DNA from: Evernia prunastri
Taxonomy: Eukaryota > Ascomycota > Lecanoromycetes > Lecanorales > Parmeliaceae
Reading direction: 5' to 3'
Assembly (NCBI GenBank): GCA_003184365.1
Contig: NKYR01000097.1
Span: 97,198-161,197 of the forward strand
Length of the DNA stretch: 64,000 nucleotides
The notes beneath the pieces are model-generated. The model was given only the letters and a program-made list of their open reading frames with translations, had not been told where the DNA came from and searched no databases. This document shows, in pieces, positions 42,320 to 54,970 of this stretch (positions are counted from its first letter, which is position 1; each line of letters begins with the position of its first letter). The translations under genes and the position numbers were made by a program.

Positions 42320-43564
42320 ATGGTTTCCCAGACCTACAACGTTGCCGTCGTCGGCTATGGCATGTCCGCAAAAGTGAGATACACCCACGACCGTCGGCCA
42401 AATAGCTGTCAAACTCAATAGGCCTTCTCTCACGCTGATTGCTACTGCAGGTCTTTCATATCCCTCTCATTCAAATCACTTCACATCTAAAGCTCCACTC
42501 CATCGTCCAGCGTAATCCAAAGCCCAACGATGACGCCGAAAAAGACCACCCTGGCATCAAGAGCTTTCGTTCAAGCGAGGAGATGGTCCAGGACTCTGCG
42601 ATTGATGTCGTAGTTGTCACGACAACTCCAACAAGCCACTTCGACCTGTGCAAACTAGCTCTAGAGCATGGCAAGCATGTCATCGTCGAAAAGCCTTTCA
42701 CACCCTCCTCGAAAGAAGCCGGCGAGCTCATTGCCATTGCAAAGAAGAATAATCGGCTCCTTACCGTCTACCAGAATCGTCGATGGGACACCGACTTTCT
42801 GACTCTCTCAAAGCTGCTGGAGCAAAAAATTCTCGGCCGTGTAGTGGAGTTCGAGACACACTTCGACCGCTACAGGCCCGAGGCTCCTGATCCTGCGAGT
42901 ACCTGGAAGGCAAAGTCTTTACCTGGTGGAGGGGCGGTGTATGATTTAGGGACACATTTGATAGATCAGGTAGTGGTGGCCTTTGGCTTACCGGACAAAA
43001 TAACTGGATTTGTTGGATCCCAGCGACAGCACAATCCAGGGGGAGTCGAGGACTCGTGCACTGTACTGCTTCACTACAATTCTGGATTGCTGGCAACGGT
43101 GAAAGCAGCGGTAGTGAGTCCAGAGGAGAATCAACTTCGGTACTGGGTGCGAGGGGATAAGGGAAGCTACAAGAAGGTGAGGTACCTATTTTCTCTACAC
43201 TTATCTTGCAGTTCAGATGCTAATTGGACTGGTTTAGTTCCACCTCGATCCTCAAGAAGACCACCTTAAGGCAGGTAAGAGACCCGGTGACTCGGGTTTC
43301 GGCATCGAGTCGCAAGAGCGGGCGGGTCACTTGACAACTGTGCAAGGCGGTCAACCCAGGACGCAAACGTGTGCCAACATTGAGCCCGTCACATACAGCA
43401 CTTTCTATAGCCAATTTGCCAAGGCATTAGCTGGGCAAGGCGAGGTGCCCGTGAAGCCTAAGACTCCAAGAGAAGTTATCCGCTTGATCGAATTGGCAAA
43501 ATTGAGCTCCAAGGAAGGAAGGACACTGGATATCAGAGAACGTTATACTGAGATAGATGCATAG
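42320..43564 (+). CDS. Gfo/Idh/MocA family NAD(P)-dependent oxidoreductase
   Basis: Exons 42320-42373, 42451-43176 and 43238-43564 give 368 residues. The first 18 codons contain the Rossmann start NVAVVGYGMSAK (GxGxxA), joined by the 77 nt intron to VFHIPLI. VVVVTTTPTSHFDLCKLALE and KHVIVEKPF are the family's second and third landmarks; the Lys of EKPF is the conserved catalytic/cofactor residue. SLPGGGAVYDLGTHLIDQ lies in the C-terminal alpha/beta domain. Members oxidise or reduce sugars, cyclitols and related alcohols. It sits 0.5 kb beyond the mycosporine-type OMT on the same strand, so a tailoring role on a cyclohexenone or side chain is possible, but close relatives occur widely as housekeeping genes in fungi. 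Confidence 0.9.
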
Positions 43565-44320
43565 CTGTGGTCCGTGTGTATAGAACGTCTTGGCACAACA
43601 CTCTCCTTCGCAATTCAACTATCGAACAACTTCGGAACGACAAGGTTTACGGAGAATTTACGAAGGGCCATTTTGATGTTCGGACAGAACCTTAATCTTG
43701 TATAGCCAAACGTTCAACGTTAAGTACAGAGTCATCAGTCTCGTTTTGGCGATGATTTTTGCTATATAAGAAGGTTTCTACGCGTTCGTATCTTGATTGG
43801 TGGTGCTATGCGACGATGCTTTTTCCTACATCGTTTCTAATGGCATAATGGCAAGCGACAGCAACGCTTTGCCATCCGCTCCCCTCAACGGCTGCTGACT
43901 AATCTCATGACAGTCTGGAGAACCTCTCTTTTTACATTTCTGTGTGTCATCGCGCCTCTCATTTCGTTAACCTTCTTGCTGACGGAGTCACCGTCAAAAC
44001 CTTGACAATCTATGATGTTTCACACGTGCCCTATGAGCTCCTCGGCTTGCCGCATTGCGTCTCCTCACTGTCCGAGCTCGTCATATAGAGGCAACCTGAA
44101 ATTACCTCCTCCTTCCTCCGCTCCACGACAACATCAAAGCTTACGATGGCTCACTGTCACCCTAATAAGAGAGTTGTTTGATACAGCAGTCATCCCGGTG
44201 CAGCAATCGGGTGAGTGTGAGACTTACCTACATATCTCGTAGTCTACACGTATGTAGCTAGCTACCAATTATAGCCCACTTATACTATGTACATGCACGC
44301 CCAACTATCAAAGGAAAGAA
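43565..44320. other. Intergenic, no gene seen
   Basis: 756 bp spacer with no recognisable gene; promoter of the HPP gene is expected in its right part. Confidence 0.45.
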
Positions 44321-45281
44321 ATGCACGTCCCGGAAGCCAAGGATTGGCACATCGATGTCGACAAATATCTCAACCCACATATTCCTCGGAGCCTAGTATA
44401 CAGGCTCCCAAAACCTCTTTCACACTTCCTTGGGCATCGAGACAGACCACGGACACAGATTGGCAATGTACTCGTCGCAGGATGGGCTCTTCTCGGGGCA
44501 TTCGTCGGAGTGGCGGTAATCGAGGCGGCCTTCATGGCGCCAGTCATCAAAGATCATGGAGTTCCACTTCTCATCGGAAGCTTCGTATGTCTTAAGTTGC
44601 GGATCTAGCTGACAGACATCATGCTGACATACCCAGGGTGCTGCTGCAGTTTTGGAATATAACACCATTGAATCACCGCTCGCCCAGCCTCGAAACACTA
44701 TAATAGGGCACATGCTATCTGCCGCCGTGGGTGTCGGCATCACCAAGCTCTTCAAAGTCAATGCCGATTTCGAGAATCTCAGATGGCTTGCCGGCGCCCT
44801 AGCTTGCGGAGTGGCATCAGCTGTCATGACAGTCACAAAGACGGTATACCCTCCGGCAGGAGCGACCGCTTTGCTAGCTGCAGTCGATCCGCAAGTCGAA
44901 CACCTTGGATGGTACCTACTGCCACTCGTACTACTCAGTACGGCTTTGACGTTGATAACGTCGCTGCTGATCAACAACATCCAACGGCAATACCCCACCT
45001 ATTGGTGGACCCCTGCGAATGTTGGGAAAGCTTTCAACGAGCATGATATCGAGAAGGTACCCGCGAAGACGGTCAGAAGCTCACACAGCTCGAGCTCGCT
45101 TACCGAAGCAGTCAAGCATGTCGAGCTTGGAAATGGAAGCTGTATCCAGATCACAGCAGATGATATTATGGTACCGGACGGCTTCTACCTTGCTGGGGAA
45201 GAAAGGAGCATATTGGAGATCTTGCAGGATCGGCTCCGGGATGGTTTTGTCGGACCTCCGGAGCCTTCCGCCCAGACTTGA
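44321..45281 (+). CDS. HPP family integral membrane protein
   Basis: Exons 44321-44584 and 44637-45281 (52 nt intron, phase 0) give 302 residues. The start MHVPEAKDWHIDVDKYLNP follows an A-rich leader. Helices are NVLVAGWALLGAFVGVAVIEAAFM (about 48-70), VPLLIGSF|GAAAVLEY, HMLSAAVGVGITKLF, LAGALACGVASAVMTV and GWYLLPLVLLSTALTLITSLL. SPLAQPRNTIIGHMLSAAVGV and VYPPAGATALLAA are the characteristic HPP blocks. Family members are annotated CBS-domain- or HPP-transmembrane proteins; a chloroplast/cyanobacterial relative transports nitrite, but the fungal function is not established. The C-terminal 90 residues are soluble and end in PSAQT. Confidence 0.88.
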
Positions 45282-46065
45282 AAGTAAGGCAGGGTACACG
45301 GACCTCATATGTTGCATGATTATAGGAGTCGTTGAGTTCGATGTTGTTGTGATTAGCGATTTAGGCGTGTTCGGGTACGCAAAGAGTTTCCGTTTGCGTA
45401 TGGTGACGGTGTTGCTATCACCAGGGTCTGTTTCTCGGGTTGATGACAGCTCACAAAACCGCAGTTGTCAAATTCGTAGCGTGTAAAGTTCGACCGACGG
45501 ACAATGTTACATTGATTGCGAGCCTGGAAGCTCCCTGGTACTTACATTGACGCGAAAATGACGAACGTAATCGACCACGTTCATACTTGACTGGCAAATC
45601 CAAGGACCTCATGAACAACGTGTTTATATAAGTATCTAGACTCTCCCAAATGAAAAGATACCTACTGTACTCCCAGCGCCGTAGCGTTATCCCATTATTG
45701 CCTTGTGCATGGATCTTTATGATATGCGTGGCGCTAGGGGAAATTCTAAGCGAGTTCCCGTGGTGGCTCAGAATTTTTGTGAATCAAGCAAAAACGATCT
45801 TCAACTCAGGCAATTTTCCAAAATATCTTCCCCGAGCCAAAATCCTGGAGACAAGGCATTACTATACACATCGTAACCTTGACCACCTTGAAAGCGAACG
45901 CTAAGCGACGTTGCTGTAACCTCTTTGTGACAAGGTCTCAACTTCGCATTGTGCTCTAAGGCTTCAGCCAATCGATAAGGCCCCTCCAACCCACCGGCAT
46001 TCCTACACAACCGCACTCTCGCCTTTTTTTTACTTCACCTTCTCGACACCTCACCAACTATCACC
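45282..46065. other. Intergenic, no gene seen
   Basis: 3' flank of the HPP gene and promoter of ARB1; a T run and CACC-rich leader lie just before the ARB1 ATG. Confidence 0.5.
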
Positions 46066-48082
46066 ATGGTATCTGCCTCCAAAGCAGCCCGTCAGGCCAA
46101 ACGCGCCGAGGATGGAAAAGACAAGAAAAAGACCGCAACTTCAAAACTCTCCTCTAAAGCAGCCTCACAAAATGGATCTTCGGCTTCTTCAGTCAACGGT
46201 GACGAGACGCCACCCCTACTCGATGGTGATGGTAATGCCTTGCCTGATGACGAGCAACCCGCAACGACGAAAGAGAAGATGAAGGATGTGAAGAAGCTCA
46301 CAGACCAGATGGACAAGCATGGCTTGTCGGATCGCGTCACAACCGGTGTGCTGGCATCACTGGCTGCGAGTCGAGATGTAAAGATCAACTCCGCATCGCT
46401 CGTGTTTCACGGCAAGGTTCTCATCACCGACACTACCCTCGAACTCAATTATAGTCGAAGATACGGTCTTCTAGGAGAGAACGGATGCGGGAAGTCTACA
46501 CTCTTGAAGGCGATCGACAAGCGAGAATACCCGATACCAGAGCAGGTCGACATCTACTTGTTGAATGAGGGTGCTCCCCCGAGTGACTTGGGTGCGCTGG
46601 AATGGGTTGTGCGAGAGGCAGAAATCGAGATGGAAAGACTCGACAAATTGGCCGAAGAGATCTTGGAGAAGAACGGGCCTGAGGACCCTATTTTGGAAGA
46701 TCTTTACGAGGTATGTCCATCTCACGCTCTCTTCCTGGCAACGCTGACATCCATAGCGAATGGAAACCATGGATCCCTCAACCTTCCAGACCCGTGCCTC
46801 CCTCATCTTGACTGGTCTAGGCTTTAACAAGCAAACAATTCACAAACGCACAAAAGACATGTCTGGTGGATGGAGGATGCGTGTAGCACTCGCCAAAGCT
46901 CTCTTCGTCAAACCTTCTCTTCTACTTCTTGACGATCCAACGGCACATTTGGACCTCGAGGCCTGCGTGTGGCTGGAAGAGTATCTAAAGAAATGGGATC
47001 GTACCCTCATCCTCGTCTCTCATTCCATGGACTTTCTGAACGGTGTGTGCACCAACATGATTGACATGCGCATGAAACAGCTGATCTACTATGGTGGTAA
47101 TTACGACTCATACATCAAGACCCGCTCAGAACAAGAGACCAACCAGATGAAGGCGTATGCGAAGCAACAGGAGGAAATTGCGCACATCAAGAAGTTCATT
47201 GCATCTGCAGGTACCTATGCCAACTTAGTCCGACAAGCCAAATCAAGGCAGAAGATTCTCGACAAAATGGAGGCGGACGGATTCATCCAGAAGGTGGCAG
47301 AAGACCGAGTCTTCACCTTTCGCTTTGCCGATGTTGAGAAGCTGCCACCTCCAGTCCTTTCATTTGACGACGTGACCTTCTCCTACTCAGGCAACGCAAA
47401 GGATGACCTCTACAAAAACCTAGACCTTGGTGTGGATATGGACAGTCGTACCGCTCTCGTGGGCCCTAACGGTGTTGGAAAGTCGACACTTCTCCGCCTC
47501 ATGACTGGCAAGTTGTCACCTACTAGCGGTGTCGTTTCAAGGCATACCCACTTGAAGCTAGGCATGTACAGCCAGCATTCTGCCGAGCAACTGGACCTGA
47601 CAAAGTCGGCCTTGGATTTCGTGCGAGACAAGTATTCAGAGAAGAGCCAGGATTACCAATATTGGAGGCAACAACTCGGCCGATACGGACTGTCCGGAGA
47701 GTCACAAACAGCATTGATGGGAACATTGTCTGAGGGTCAAAAGAGTAGGATCGTGTTCGCTTTGCTTGCTATTGAAGGGCCAAATATGATTTTGTTGGAC
47801 GAGCCTACGAACGGATTGGATATCCCCACGATTGATTCGCTGGCGGATGCCATCAATGCATTCAGTGGTGGTGTTGTGGTTGTTTCTCACGACTTCAGGT
47901 ATGCCTACACTATTATTTTTGGCAGCAGGGTTAAAGGCTAACAGTGGCATGTCAGGTTACTCGACAAGATCGCCAAGGACATCATGGTCTGCGAGAACAA
48001 GACAATCCGACGATGGGACGGCACCATTGGCGAGTATAAGAATTACTTGCGGAAAAAGATGGTTACGATGGGGCAAGTTTAA
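46066..48082 (+). CDS. ABCF ATPase ARB1, ribosome biogenesis
   Basis: Exons 46066-46710, 46757-47898 and 47956-48082 (introns 46 and 57 nt) give 637 residues. Residues 1-75 are Lys/Ser-rich and disordered. ABC domain 1 has GENGCGKST (Walker A), MSGGWRMRVALAKAL (signature) and LLLLDDPTAHLDL (Walker B). The linker QKILDKMEADGFIQKV is helical. ABC domain 2 has GPNGVGKST, LSEGQKSRIVFALLA and ILLDEPTNGLDIPT. There are no membrane segments. Yeast Arb1 is an essential shuttling ATPase needed for 40S and 60S subunit maturation and for freeing stalled nascent chains. The wording of both cassettes matches that orthologue group. All nucleotide-binding motifs are intact. Confidence 0.95.
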
Positions 48083-51000
48083 GTGCTGCATTTCCAAACA
48101 CAATGGCAATGCATAAGCGCGATTGCCCTCTCGGCTTACGAAGGCAAAAACATTGGGGTCTATAACGTTGTAACTGCGAGCGTTGTGTGATTGCGGCAAA
48201 AGGCCCACTACAGTTGAGATCTTGCATATGAGCCGCATCACGGAGGGGATCATGGGGGCCTGAACAGACGATAGAGGCGTTTAGAACGAAATGATACAGT
48301 AGGGTTTCTTAATGCCAATAGAAAAGCGCTTCATTCCTTCCATGAGAGCCTCAACCAAACCAAACATATCGCCCCTGCTCTTTTGCTCCATAACATACCA
48401 TACCATAAGCGGTCCCAGTATCAGCCTGCCTCGCGCCATCCTTCCCAACTCCCCATCTACATCCCCCCTCGCGCTCCTCCGCCATTTCGTGCTGCGGGTG
48501 TCGAGTGCTGGATCCAACTGCGACCCGGACGAACTCTTCGGACGAGAGCATTCCATGTCTCCCGATGGGCGTCCTATATCGCTCTGCAGTGCAGTTGTTC
48601 CCGTTGGCCAGCAGTCAGTCAGGTCTCATATACCTCACCGCGCCGACAGGTACGCCCGATCTTTGGGTAGGACGTGCGTCGCAGATATGAAGAGCTGCTA
48701 GGAGCTTTGTTCGGTTGTTGTGGTTGGTCAAGACGCGTGGAATGAGACTGGGGAATGAGATGGGATTGGCCGGGGAAAGGGGGGGGTGGGGTGGATGATG
48801 CTGCTGATGCTGTCGTTGTTGTTAATGCTGATGCTGATGCTGATGCTGGTGGTGTCAGAGGGTGTTGGGTATAGGATTTCGGTGATTTGCACGATTTACA
48901 GTAATCATGGTGGGTTGACGGACTTCGGTTCTGGCGACTATACGTCCATCTTGAGCTCTTTGAACGGTTTTGAGATCCTCCGGTGAGAACAGAACAGTCT
49001 ATCTGGCAGAGTTTGTGAAGGAACCGGATCGCTCAAAGAGCAGCTGCGGTCTTCGCTCGAAAGAACGAGGCGGACTGCCTGGCCTGACTTGCTGCTCGGG
49101 TGTGAGGAAGGTCTGACTCAACATTCGTTCTCAAGGGCTCTTGGAGACGCTTCTCGGCCCGTGCAGCGGTGGGTTTTCTGTTTTCGAGTATGCGGCAAGA
49201 CAGGCTTATGTTGTAGATCTGACAATCATTTGGATTCATGTGTATCCAGCTTTCCAGTTCAAAAGCTTGTCGCGCAACCCTCTTCAGCAGGACCTACGGG
49301 GCAGACCGCGGCGCCAGATCGTATGCGTCATCACAAGCACCGAGATAGATAACGGAACGGCTCGTATCATACATGACTTCAGCCTCAGCGAACCCGAGAC
49401 GTTGGTTACAGAACACCACCATCGCAGGCTCCGGAGGTAAAAGCGGGTCTTGCTCCGATGAGCACGACGCGATACGGGTGATCAGTAAACAATGATATCA
49501 AGACTTTATCCCAGGTCTTCGGGCTCAGGCTTCGGCTCGGATCGAAGGAAATCGTCAGGTGTGACAAATGAAGATTTGCTTGTTGATGCCGGCTTTTCCG
49601 GGAGCCTCGGCCTGATGTTGGGGCTCGAGTTTTTAAACCACACCTAGGCTCAGCATCGGTGAAACGCAGGCCACTATCGAGATATCTCACGTTAAGGCAC
49701 TGGTGAGGGCCTAGGCCTAGGGGTTCTGACGTCAAGCTAAATCCGGTGATGTATTGACAACGGCAGCGCCGGCTCAGCAAAGCGTGGCTGCTCCGCTCGT
49801 CCAGCTTCTCTCTGTCATGCTCTGCCTAGGCCAGAAGGTATGTGACTTACGATGATACGGCACTGGATCCGACATCAGTCGTTGCGTTTGCGACTTCTAA
49901 TAACAACTTGGATGAAAGTGGAAGGTTGGAAGTCGTTGGATGGATGGGAGATGTATCAATGTAGAGGCTGACTTCCAGTCGCAACGCCCCGACCTATTGC
50001 AAGGTACACAACGGGCGGGGTAGAGGGTTTGGTGCTTGGGCTGAGGTTAGAAGTGGATATCCTGACCATTTGATGAAGCGGAGGAAGCATTGTATTCCGA
50101 GAGCAATCAAAGGAGTAAACGATCGGTACGCGAATCTTTGTCTCAACGATGGTGTACTCGTCAGGAACGGTGAGAACCATATCGTGAGTCAGAGTACACA
50201 GCTATCTTGAGAGATTCACGGTGCTGCCATGGTGTCCTACATGACATTTGTCGTCATCGCCTGTTCTTCTCCGCGGAACATGTCTCAGAAGTGCGTCAGT
50301 ATGTTGCAAATTGGGTATAATTGTCACAGACCTTACCTCGTCGTCTCCTTCTCTACCCATGATGCTCACGAGGTTTTGTGGACTTTAGCAAAAACATTAG
50401 CACCAAAGAAAATCCGAAACAAGGGGACATCAGTCTCTTGAGCGCAGAAGCCAATAGCAGAAGCGATGAGTTTGAGGGCAGATCGAAATCGACCGAAAGG
50501 ATCCGAGCCCCTGATATACACTAGGTGATGCTGGACTGTACAATAGACATATATACGTGTTTGAGAGATTCATGTGACAAATGGATACAGGACCTGTAAT
50601 TGAAGACCGGCTTTGACATTCGGTTTGAAGGACTAGAATGGCGACGTAAGCGGGTCAATAACAGGATGTTCTTTATGATGGGGCACGGTAATACCCAGGT
50701 GATGTGTTGCCTTGGTTGGCATGCAACCCAGAAAACAGCAATTAATCATTGACTGTTGATGATGAAGGATAGGATATGGAGGAAAGGATTTAAAGTATTC
50801 GTAAATGAAACCCCAAACTGTTAATCCAAACTGTTAATCGAGGTGTAAATATAGTGGTACCCCCTGAGGTGACGAGATGCGATGGGCTTTGCTCCGAATT
50901 ATGAAGAGAGGACCATCGGTGACTCCAATTCTAGCTCCCTGCGCTGGGGAACGGTAGGTCTCTAGCTAGGGACAGGGTATAACGGGGGGCATGACAGACA

Positions 51001-51192
51001 GGGTTTTCAATGAGTGCTCGAGTCGAGCACCCGAAGAAGGCGACGGCTCAACTAGTTTTATTAAGGCTGTCATCTCCATATTGTTCTAAAACACACTCGG
51101 AAGTTGAAGTAGACTACCGACAATGGCATTGCCACCAAGGCAGGAGCTCGTGTAGCACCTCCGCTCACTCACGACTAGAGATCCTCATAATC
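48083..51192. other. Gene-poor 3.1 kb, no supported gene
   Basis: Contains a GCTGAT-type repeat near 48800, and only short frames otherwise. A 74-codon minus-strand frame at 50180-49956 starts MVLTVPDEY and faintly recalls a MAPEG glutathione transferase but lacks membrane helices. Direct repeats of AAACTGTTAATC occur at 50815-50838. Confidence 0.45.
48796..48847. repeat. GATGCT/GTT trinucleotide-hexanucleotide repeat
   Basis: Impure tract of GATGCT, CTGATG and GTTGTT units with four perfect GCTGAT units at the right end. Confidence 0.85.
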
Positions 51193-52767
51193 CTACAAGT
51201 ACAAGCCCTCGGGCTCTCCCTCAGTCTTTGTCTTCATCACTCTCTCCCGTGCCGATCTGAAGTCTGCCATTTGGACCCTCATCCTGCGCTCACGGAGAGC
51301 CATCAGTCCAGCCTCCGAGCAGATGGCTTTGATGTCAGCGCCGGATAGGTCATCCTTTTGGTTGATGAACTCGTCAAGCTCGACGTCGTCGTTCAAAGAC
51401 ATCTTTGATGTGTGGAGGGTAAAGATCTTCTTCTTGGTATTCTCTGTACACCAATTAACACTGTTGACGATGGTAAAGGGGAGAGCAGAGAGAGCTTACG
51501 ATCTGGGTTCTCAAAGAGAATCTTTCGGTCTATTCTTCCTGGACGGATAAGAGCAGGATCCAGCGTGTCGATCTTATTGGTAGCCAGAATGACTTTGACA
51601 TCTCCTCTGTCATCAAAGCCGTCCAGCTGGTTGAGCAGCTCCAACATAGTCCTTTGCACCTCACGCTCTCCTCCAGATGTAGACTCGTAACGCTTTGTCC
51701 CGATGGCGTCAATCTCGTCGATGAAAACAATTGAAGGTGCGTGCTCGGCGGCGACCTGGAAGATTTGGCGAACCAGCCGTGGCCCATCCCCAAGGTACTT
51801 CTGAATAAGTTCACTGCCTACGATGCGAAGAAACGTAGCGCTAGTCTGATTTGCCACGGCTTTAGCGAGTAAAGTCTTCCCAGTTCCAGGTCCACCATAG
51901 AGTATGACACCTTTCGGCGGTTTGATTCCCATCTCCTCATAGAGCTCTGGATGCAGCAGTGGGAGCTCGACAGCTTCTCGTACTTCCTGGATCTGTTGCT
52001 CAAGCCCACCAATATCTGCATACGACTCCGTTGGTGCCTTGTCTAGCTTCATAACCGACACCAGCGGATCCGCATCATCCGTTAGCACGCCAACTACAGA
52101 GACTGACTTATGATGTAGCAAGATGCTGGCTCCAGGTTCGAGAAGATCCTTGTCGACGAAAGACATGATCGAGACGTAGTACTCGGGCCCAGTAGCGCTG
52201 GAGACGATAGCGTGGTCATCGTCAATCATCTCCTCCAGATTGCCAACGCCCATCGGGCTGCCTCTCATATCATCAACACGGCTCCTTTCATCCGCGTTCC
52301 TGTCCAAAGCATCGGAATCTCCACCTGCTAATGCTGGTGTTGTAGTGCTCTGAGCCTTTGCCTTGCGAATCCGCTCTTGATTCTCCACGTATTCCTCTTC
52401 TAGTAGGAGATGGTCGTGTACGCGTTGCATCCGTAGGTATTTGAGCTTGCATCGAGATGTAGGATATATAACTGGTAGCTTGGTCGATGCGTTTGGACCA
52501 GCGGCCTTGCGCTTTCTTCGGCCGATACGTGTCGTTGGAGGTGGAGGCTGTTCATACTTGGGCTTATCCTTCTGTAGACCCAAGGACATTAGCGGAACTC
52601 CAGCATTAATTTGGGACACGCTGAGCTCTCTCACCTTCTTGTCCTTGTCATCCTTACCATCTCCACCTGGCGGAGCCCCACCAAGACCAGAGGTATTATT
52701 TCCCTAGATGGACGTATCATCAGTAGCTGTGTGGATGGCGGCCACTGACACAGAACGTACTTACCAT
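51193..52767 (-). CDS. 26S proteasome regulatory ATPase RPT2 (PSMC1)
   Basis: Exons 52767-52765 (only the ATG), 52703-52635, 52571-51500 and 51443-51193 give 464 residues. MGNNTSGLGG gives the N-myristoylation-type MG start of Rpt2. The 63 nt intron 52572-52634 is stop-free and a multiple of three, so it looks coding unless spliced; removing it yields DKKKDKPKYEQPPPPTT, as in homologues. A coiled coil (about 55-90) is followed by the OB domain (SKVDD-like RSRVDDMRGSPM, HAIVSS) and the AAA module with YGGPGTGKT (Walker A), VFIDEIDAIGT (Walker B), ATNKIDTLDPALIRPGR (sensor and Arg finger). The C-terminus EGLYL carries the HbYX-type tail that docks into the 20S alpha ring and opens the gate. Housekeeping gene, divergent from UBC1. 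Confidence 0.95.
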
Positions 52768-53350
52768 GACAAAACAGCGAGGTATGGATGATGGGGGCTG
52801 AACACTCAAGCTGTAAACAGGGAGTTGTGCAAGAAGAGTGGCAAGACTAGTGAGGCGATAGGAGGTGGTCGACGTGGACGAGTGATGATGAGAAATTGGC
52901 TTGACACCTTTGCGGAGCCGGCGATCTTTAATCCGATTGGTCAGAAAGCTCTCACTAAGAAACTGCAGCCTTACCAGCGGCAGCAATACCTACGATGAAA
53001 CTATTCGCCTTTCCATTCTCTTGATGTAAACTATGCTCTGACTGAAAGCGAAGCTATTACTCAGCGTGTATTTGCATTCTGGTTCTTTCTCGACATCGGC
53101 TGACCACACCTATCTTTCGCAAGCTACCCTCACCTCCATATCCCACTCATTTCGAGGCTGTTACACCATCTCTTTGTGCAGCACAAAAAGGCTTTATCTT
53201 AACAAAGAGAGCTTACCCTCGAGTCTCACAACACAAAGCAGCCTTCGGACGTGTCGCTACAATAAATCTGTTCAATCTACAGCCAATCTTCCTTAGTAAC
53301 TCCATCTACGACTCGTCTTCCACAAGCTCATATTCGCATTGCTTCCAACC
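52768..53350. promoter_or_regulatory. Divergent promoter of RPT2 and UBC1
   Basis: 583 bp between start codons of two ubiquitin-proteasome genes, suggesting shared control. I do not see an exact RPN4-type PACE element (GGTGGCAAA) in it. Confidence 0.4.
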
Positions 53351-54202
53351 ATGTCTTCCAGCCGTACTCGCCGCATCGCAAAAGAAGTGGCTGACATTCA
53401 CTCCGATAACCTCTCAAACATAAAGGCGGATCCAGTAGGGAATGGAGACGACCTAACACATCTCAAGGGCTCCTTCAAGGGGCCACCTGGCACACCATAT
53501 GAGGGAGGAACATACACGATCGATGTCAAGATACCTAATGACTACCCTTTCCGGCCACCAGTAATGAAGTTTGATACGAAGGTATGGCATCCAAATGTCA
53601 GCAGTCAAACGGTAAATGAATACTCCCTCTCCGTCAATCTGCATTGCCGAAGCTAACAAAGGAACTGATAGGGTGCCATCTGCCTCGATACTCTCTCCAC
53701 TGCTTGGTCTCCAGTCCTTACCGTCAAATCCGCTCTCTTGTCCCTCCAATCCCTTCTGAGCACGCCAGAACCCAAAGATCCACAAGATGCAGAGGTGGCT
53801 GGCATGCTGACAAGGAACCCCAAAGAATTCGAACGGGTTGCGCATGAGTGGGCTGTGAAGTATGCCGGGGCACCGAAGAAAGAGACCGGGGAAGGCAGTG
53901 GTGGCTCCAAGCCAGAGACGGCAAAGCAGAAGCAGAAGAGGTCGAAAGAGGAAGAGGCGGCAGAGAGGGCTGCGATGTATACTTATCCCAACGTACTGTC
54001 CGGAGGTGGCGTTGCTGACATCTACAGGTACGGCGGCTATAATGAACAAATGATCAACCGCTTCGTATGGATGGGCTTCGACCTCGACCGGGTGGTCTCA
54101 GCCTTTGACTACGTGGGCATTGACCCAAACGACGGGGAGGATTACGAACTGGAGGAGGCATACATTGGAGATATCACAGCTAGGCTCTTGGGCGAACCAT
54201 AG
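53351..54202 (+). CDS. Ubiquitin-conjugating enzyme E2, UBC1 type with UBA domain
   Basis: Exons 53351-53611 and 53672-54202 (60 nt intron, phase 0, GCTAACA branch site) give 263 residues starting MSSSRTRRIAKEV; a TTG 12 nt upstream is not needed. The UBC fold runs to about residue 155, with HPNVSSQT|GAICLDTL placing the catalytic Cys at 91 and YPFRPPVMKF before it. A Lys/Glu-rich linker with KQKQKRSKEEEAAE follows, and the C-terminal 45 residues (NEQMINRFVWMGFDLDRVV) form a UBA domain. Yeast Ubc1 uses its UBA for K48-chain building, ERAD and anaphase-promoting-complex elongation. The linker is longer than in yeast, common in filamentous fungi. Confidence 0.94.
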
Positions 54203-54970
54203 CAGCGGGTGCTCAAGGTTGCTGCGGTTCACACATGGTATGGTGTTAGGATAGCGGTAAGGCTGCTAGAGGGAATGGGATCGAAGCTCTGGATTTGGAG
54301 CTATGTATAATGACATTGATCATTTGACTGTTGGCATGATGGATTCTCGTGAGATTCGACAGAAACATTCTTCTGGGTGCATGCGTCGATGCTAGAGACA
54401 GCATTTAATGAAGTATGATTTGCGCTGACCACATGTCTCCTGCCAAGGCCTTATCATTGCCGCCCATCTTTCTTGGCACGATCGACGAGATACTTGTAGG
54501 AACAACGAGATCAACTGTAGCCTCAACCAAGGATTTGTGCTCCAAAACTTCATACCCGCATCTATATTTCGTACCTACCTTAGTCCTCCACTCTCTCATT
54601 CTCTAGCGTGGGGTGGGAGCCGCTGTAAATTGCCATAGCCGTAAAGTTAAGGCGTAGCGCGAATGAGCGCTTGGCTTTTGCTTCCCCTGACTTGCCTCTC
54701 CGCCTCTCCTTTACGCCACGGCACCGTGTTCAGACATATATCTCATGAACAGGGGTGATCTACAGCACGACATAATATCTTGTCTGTACTGCTCACAGCA
54801 GGACAGACCAGCTCCTCACAATCCTTCGCGTCGATCACGAAAACAGCTACATTGGACCCTTCAGTCGAAGACCCAACGTCTTTTTGGAGAGCAGCTAGAG
54901 TACGGCCGAGGAAAAGACCGTCGATAACTTCCACTGGGAAATCCTACAGTGTGAGATGCCGTACGAAGCG
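54203..54970. other. Intergenic, no gene seen
   Basis: 3' flank of UBC1. Nothing recognised before the tandem repeat and transporter relic that follow. Confidence 0.45.

Noticed and set aside
49956..50180. Possible microsomal glutathione transferase (MAPEG) fragment starting MVLTVPDEY
   Set aside because: Only the first few residues are reminiscent; the four membrane helices of the family are absent.
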